A DNA stretch of 6,172 nt from GCA-003244245 sp052390495. GTDB taxonomy: Bacteria > Actinomycetota > Actinomycetes > Mycobacteriales > Pseudonocardiaceae. The DNA lies in contig JBQTGW010000385.1 in the NCBI GenBank assembly GCA_052390495.1, positions 1-6,172 of the forward strand, written 5' to 3'. This document shows, one piece after another, positions 5,414 through 6,172 of the stretch; position 1 is the stretch's first letter, and every line of letters starts with the position of its first letter. The notes below the pieces were generated by a model. It was not told where the DNA came from. It searched no databases and saw only the letters and a list, made by a program, of their open reading frames with translations. The translations under genes and the position numbers were made by a program.

Positions 5414-6172
5414 TCAGATGTCGATGCCGGCCCAGCGGGCGAACCCAGCCAGAGAGTCGGGGGCGCGGCGATCGTGCTCGGTGAGCAGAACCGCCGTTTC
5501 GCGGGCTTGGGGGTGGTAGCGGGTCAGCTGCGGGGCGATCATGCGGGCGTGGTGCAGCGCGTCCAGAGCCTGGGAGTGGTCACCGTGCAGTGCCCAGGCG
5601 CGGGCGAGGTCGATCCAGTGCCGGGCGACCCGGGCGGGTTCCTCCCCGGTGGGGATCTTGATCTGCTCGGCCCGGGTGAGGGCGGTGCTGGCATCACCCA
5701 GTTCGACGGGGACGGCGACGGTGTGGATGTCGACGTTGGCCTCGGTGGCCAGCACGGTGTAGTAGGGGCTGGCCGGGATCCCGCGCTCGATCAGCTCGCG
5801 GGCCATGGTCAGGTGCGCGCCGGCCCACTCGGGAGTGCCGATCCGGGCACGGGTGATCGCCTCGCGCAGGTGCAGCGCCACCCGGACGGCGTCCGCGGCG
5901 GGGTGGGTCTGGTCGCCGATCTGGTCGTAGGTGCGTTCGGTGAGCAGCAGCACACCGACGTAATCACCACAGTGCAGGCGCAGCAAGGCACGCTGATTGG
6001 CAGCGACCGCGACCCGCAACGGATCCCCGGACCGCTGGGCCGCCTCCCGGGCATAGTGATTGCACAAGGCCGCCAGGTCGAGATAACCGAAACGGCAGGC
6101 GACGGTCTGCGCGAGCAGGCAGGCATCGGTGAGCAGCGCCCCCGCGGTCTCAGCTGCAACGCCCGGACGGGC
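5414..6172 (-). CDS. Second XRE/TPR regulator, partial (N-terminus missing)
   Basis: The frame is open from the window edge (GCC at 6172) for 252 codons to a TGA at 5416-5414. It aligns along its whole length with residues from about 150 of the neighbouring regulator: shared stretches include A-A-E-T-A, A-L-L-T-D-A, R-S-G-D-P-L-R, R-H-W-I-D-L-A-R-A-W and D-S-L-A-G-F-A-R-W-A-G-I. By eye about half of the residues are identical, so this is an older tandem duplication, not a recent copy. The helix-turn-helix would lie beyond the edge. If the window closes through its 127-bp terminal repeat, the sequence before Ala-Arg-Pro-Gly becomes NUDIX gene sequence and the DNA-binding domain would be lost. 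If it does not, the full gene continues outside. Confidence 0.85.
   Translation of the reverse strand, partial: ARPGVAAETAGALLTDACLLAQTVACRFGYLDLAALCNHYAREAAQRSGDPLRVAVAANQRALLRLHCGDYVGVLLLTERTYDQIGDQTHPAADAVRVALHLREAITRARIGTPEWAGAHLTMARELIERGIPASPYYTVLATEANVDIHTVAVPVELGDASTALTRAEQIKIPTGEEPARVARHWIDLARAWALHGDHSQALDALHHARMIAPQLTRYHPQARETAVLLTEHDRRAPDSLAGFARWAGIDI
6046..6172. repeat. Terminal direct repeat, right copy (identical to 1-127)
   Basis: This copy lies inside the partial regulator gene 5414-6172 and is read through in frame by it. It is the same 127 bases as the left edge. Joining the two copies gives a closed molecule or tandem unit of 6,045 bp. Confidence 0.95.

Noticed and set aside
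5809..6159. 116-codon minus-strand ORF inside the second regulator
   Set aside because: It is the out-of-frame shadow of the regulator. It continues the frame of the NUDIX start across the repeat but has no NUDIX motifs.
1..6172. Plasmid, CRISPR array, insertion sequence, tRNA or rRNA
   Set aside because: No Rep, partition, relaxase, transposase or recombinase frame was seen, nor regularly spaced repeats, terminal inverted repeats or RNA-gene sequence. The terminal repeat alone does not prove a replicon.

Overview
The window comes from a high-GC actinomycete. The codons are strongly G/C-ending, several starts are GTG, and it carries XRE-type helix-turn-helix/TPR regulators and a lasso-peptide operon of actinobacterial type. 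Every gene I can support reads on the minus strand, so the biological order runs from high to low coordinates.

Layout in the direction of transcription: (1) 6172-5414, C-terminal part of an XRE/TPR regulator cut by the window edge. (2) 5393-4188, a complete paralogue with an N-terminal helix-turn-helix, starting 20 nt after the first. (3) 4187-3886, a 302-bp AT-richer leader/promoter region. (4) 3885-504, a compact lasso-peptide operon: a 50-aa precursor (A), a 17-bp stem hairpin, a 604-aa asparagine-synthetase-like cyclase (C), a fused RRE + transglutaminase-like leader peptidase (B), and a GNAT acetyltransferase (T). C-B and B-T overlap by a few bases, so translational coupling is likely. 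(5) 507-128, broken or small pieces: a TPR fragment, an unknown 40-codon ORF, and the start of a NUDIX hydrolase.

The main discovery is the precursor gene at 3885-3733, which is easy to miss because it is so short. Its predicted core is GEGGTGNESKRYEYN, with a conserved Thr at leader position -2. The only possible ring is Gly1-Glu8, and Lys10 is the only free amine left once Gly1 is in the ring. With a dedicated acetyltransferase and a one-piece B protein, this matches the albusnodin type of acetylated lasso peptide. Proposed order of action: the RRE of B binds the leader, the peptidase domain cuts after Leu35, C adenylates Glu8 and closes the ring, and T acetylates Lys10. No transporter, isopeptidase or immunity gene is visible.

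The second discovery is structural. Bases 1-127 and 6046-6172 are identical, so the window closes on itself as a 6,045-bp loop. At the same boundary a NUDIX gene start runs abruptly into the middle of the regulator gene. This fits a tandem duplication, a circular form, or an assembly-graph loop. No replication gene is present to support a plasmid.
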